From Aquificota bacterium (GTDB lineage: Bacteria > Aquificota > Aquificia > Aquificales > Aquificaceae), in assembly GCA_030950545.1 (NCBI GenBank), contig JAUZRJ010000111.1, positions 1 through 39,302 of the forward strand: a DNA stretch of 39,302 nt, written 5' to 3'. A model generated the notes under the pieces. The model ran no database searches, was not told where the DNA came from, and was given only the letters and a program-made list of their open reading frames with translations. Numbering within the stretch: the stretch's first letter is position 1; every line of letters starts with the position of its first letter. A program made the translations under genes and the position numbers. This document shows, piece by piece, positions 38,743 through 39,302 of the stretch.

Positions 38743-39302
38743 TCTTTTTCCTCCTTTTTCCTTTCGCACCTGTCAAGGAGGTACTTCAGCCTTATGGGAG
38801 CTTCGGTGAGGGGTAGGGTTGAGTCGTATATCTCTCCCTTCACACCGCACTCCTTAAAGGCTTCGTACAGCATCCTGAGGCCCTTTTCCGCCTCTGGTCC
38901 GTTCCTCCTCACAACCCACACCCAGTTGGGGTCAAGCTTACCCTCCTTCTTCAGGTCCCTTATAGCGTTGGCGACACCCTCACCGAGTGTCACGTCTATC
39001 CTCGTGTTGTTTGCGGTTCCCCCGCACACGAGCACACCCCTTATGCCCGGCTTTGAGAGTATTATCCTGGTTATCTTGTACATCTTCTCCGCGGGCGGGT
39101 TCCCGCCTATGTCGGTGAAGTTGGCGGGCCTCAGACCTACCGCGTAGGTGGTCTCTATAGTGACAGTTGAACCTCCTCCCCCGAAGGTCATCATAGCTAT
39201 GTCTCCGTCCATCTCCACGTAAGACCCTGCCTTGCCCCTGTGGTCGTCCCTGTCTATCTCCGCCGCCGCCACTTCCCTTTCTGTGGGCGGTCTCTTGAGG
39301 GC
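38739..39302 (-). CDS. ATP-citrate lyase A-like / citryl-CoA synthetase large subunit, C-terminal part
   Basis: The reading frame stays open to the window edge, so only the last 187 residues are seen. They cover the CoA-ligase domain of the succinyl-CoA synthetase beta superfamily: a glycine-rich phosphate-binding loop [26 protein letters not shown] and [12 protein letters not shown]. The last two blocks match ATP-citrate lyase subunit A more than SucC, pointing to citryl-CoA synthetase large subunit (CcsA) of Aquificaceae, which activates citrate in the reverse TCA cycle. SucC proper remains possible. The gene's stop TGA overlaps the TTG start of metE, and the metE ribosome binding site is inside its last codons. 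Confidence 0.78.
   Translation of the reverse strand, partial: ALKRPPTEREVAAAEIDRDDHRGKAGSYVEMDGDIAMMTFGGGGSTVTIETTYAVGLRPANFTDIGGNPPAEKMYKITRIILSKPGIRGVLVCGGTANNTRIDVTLGEGVANAIRDLKKEGKLDPNWVWVVRRNGPEAEKGLRMLYEAFKECGVKGEIYDSTLPLTEAPIRLKYLLDRCERKKEEKD
38750..38755 (-). promoter_or_regulatory. Shine-Dalgarno site that sets the TTG start of metE
   Basis: AGGAGG on the minus strand, seven bases before TTG 38742, within the 3' end of the citryl-CoA synthetase-like gene. Confidence 0.7.

Noticed and set aside
38739-38780. Cobalamin or SAM riboswitch in front of metE
   Set aside because: metE starts within the stop codon of the upstream gene, so there is no leader.

Overview
The window reads as chromosomal DNA of a thermophilic bacterium of the Aquificaceae type (Aquifex/Hydrogenobacter/Hydrogenivirga relatives). 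The pointers are an ATP-citrate-lyase-A-like large subunit that best fits citryl-CoA synthetase of the reverse TCA cycle, a fused inositol-1-phosphate cytidylyltransferase/CDP-inositol transferase (a thermoprotective-solute enzyme of hyperthermophiles), a family 5 uracil-DNA glycosylase, citramalate synthase, and very tight gene packing. Base composition is GC-rich (roughly 55-60% in hand-counted lines) except for the first 800 bases, which are clearly AT-rich. The exact genus cannot be fixed from the sequence alone.

Layout: 1-801 holds the 3' part of an AT-rich sigma-54 activator gene. 782-4463 (minus) is a c-di-GMP pair, a PilZ protein followed by a GAF-PAS-PAS-GGDEF-EAL protein with degenerate GGDEF and intact EAL. 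4490-11139 (plus) runs sirtuin, MCE lipid-transport protein, M29 aminopeptidase, Crp-type regulator, exported small protein, CtpA protease and TsaD. 11112-13078 (minus) is recN-nudix. 13133-16148 (plus) is a thioredoxin-fold lipoprotein and cimA. 16111-18680 (minus) is thrS-plsC. 18734-23729 (plus) is an exported seven-blade WD40 protein, dtd, a small Cys-containing protein, guaB and a KhtT/KhtU-like antiporter pair. 23641-24273 (minus) is a DUF374 acyltransferase. 24312-27612 (plus) is a small protein, dapB and mutS2. 27596-28219 (minus) is a stand-alone degenerate EAL protein. 28256-29658 (plus) is a metallo-beta-lactamase hydrolase and an MlaF-like ATPase. 29632-30935 (minus) is tRNA-Gly(CCC) and cfa. 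31019-33217 (plus) is rplS-rnhB-rsmH-ftsL. 33171-35948 (minus) is UDG, the inositol-phosphate enzyme and nadC. 35972-36466 (plus) is rimM. 36463-39302 (minus) is the citryl-CoA synthetase-like gene (cut by the window edge) and metE.

No stretch of 300 bases lacks a gene; the longest gap between genes is 83 bases (tRNA-Gly to rplS). There are no insertion sequences, CRISPR arrays or recognisable riboswitches. Genes inside operons are mostly coupled by 4-base start/stop overlaps (ATGA, GTGA, TTGA). Two architectural signals stand out. All eight convergent gene pairs overlap at their 3' ends by 4-89 bases, leaving no room for ordinary terminators. Most genes that open a transcription unit have a TANNNT -10-like hexamer only 6-8 bases upstream of the start codon and no Shine-Dalgarno sequence, which predicts leaderless mRNAs; the few exceptions (rplS, the WD40 gene, cfa) carry clear AGGAGG-type sites.

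Functionally the region mixes translation and tRNA quality control (thrS, dtd, tsaD, rplS, rimM, rsmH, tRNA-Gly), envelope lipid work (two acyltransferases, cfa, MCE protein, MlaF-like ATPase), DNA maintenance (recN, mutS2, rnhB, UDG), biosynthesis (cimA, dapB, guaB, nadC, metE), carbon fixation and a c-di-GMP signalling module. The best candidates for undescribed biology are the leaderless/overlapping gene architecture, the degenerate EAL protein, the exported WD40 and small unknown proteins, and the MCE protein with a beta-rich C-terminal domain.
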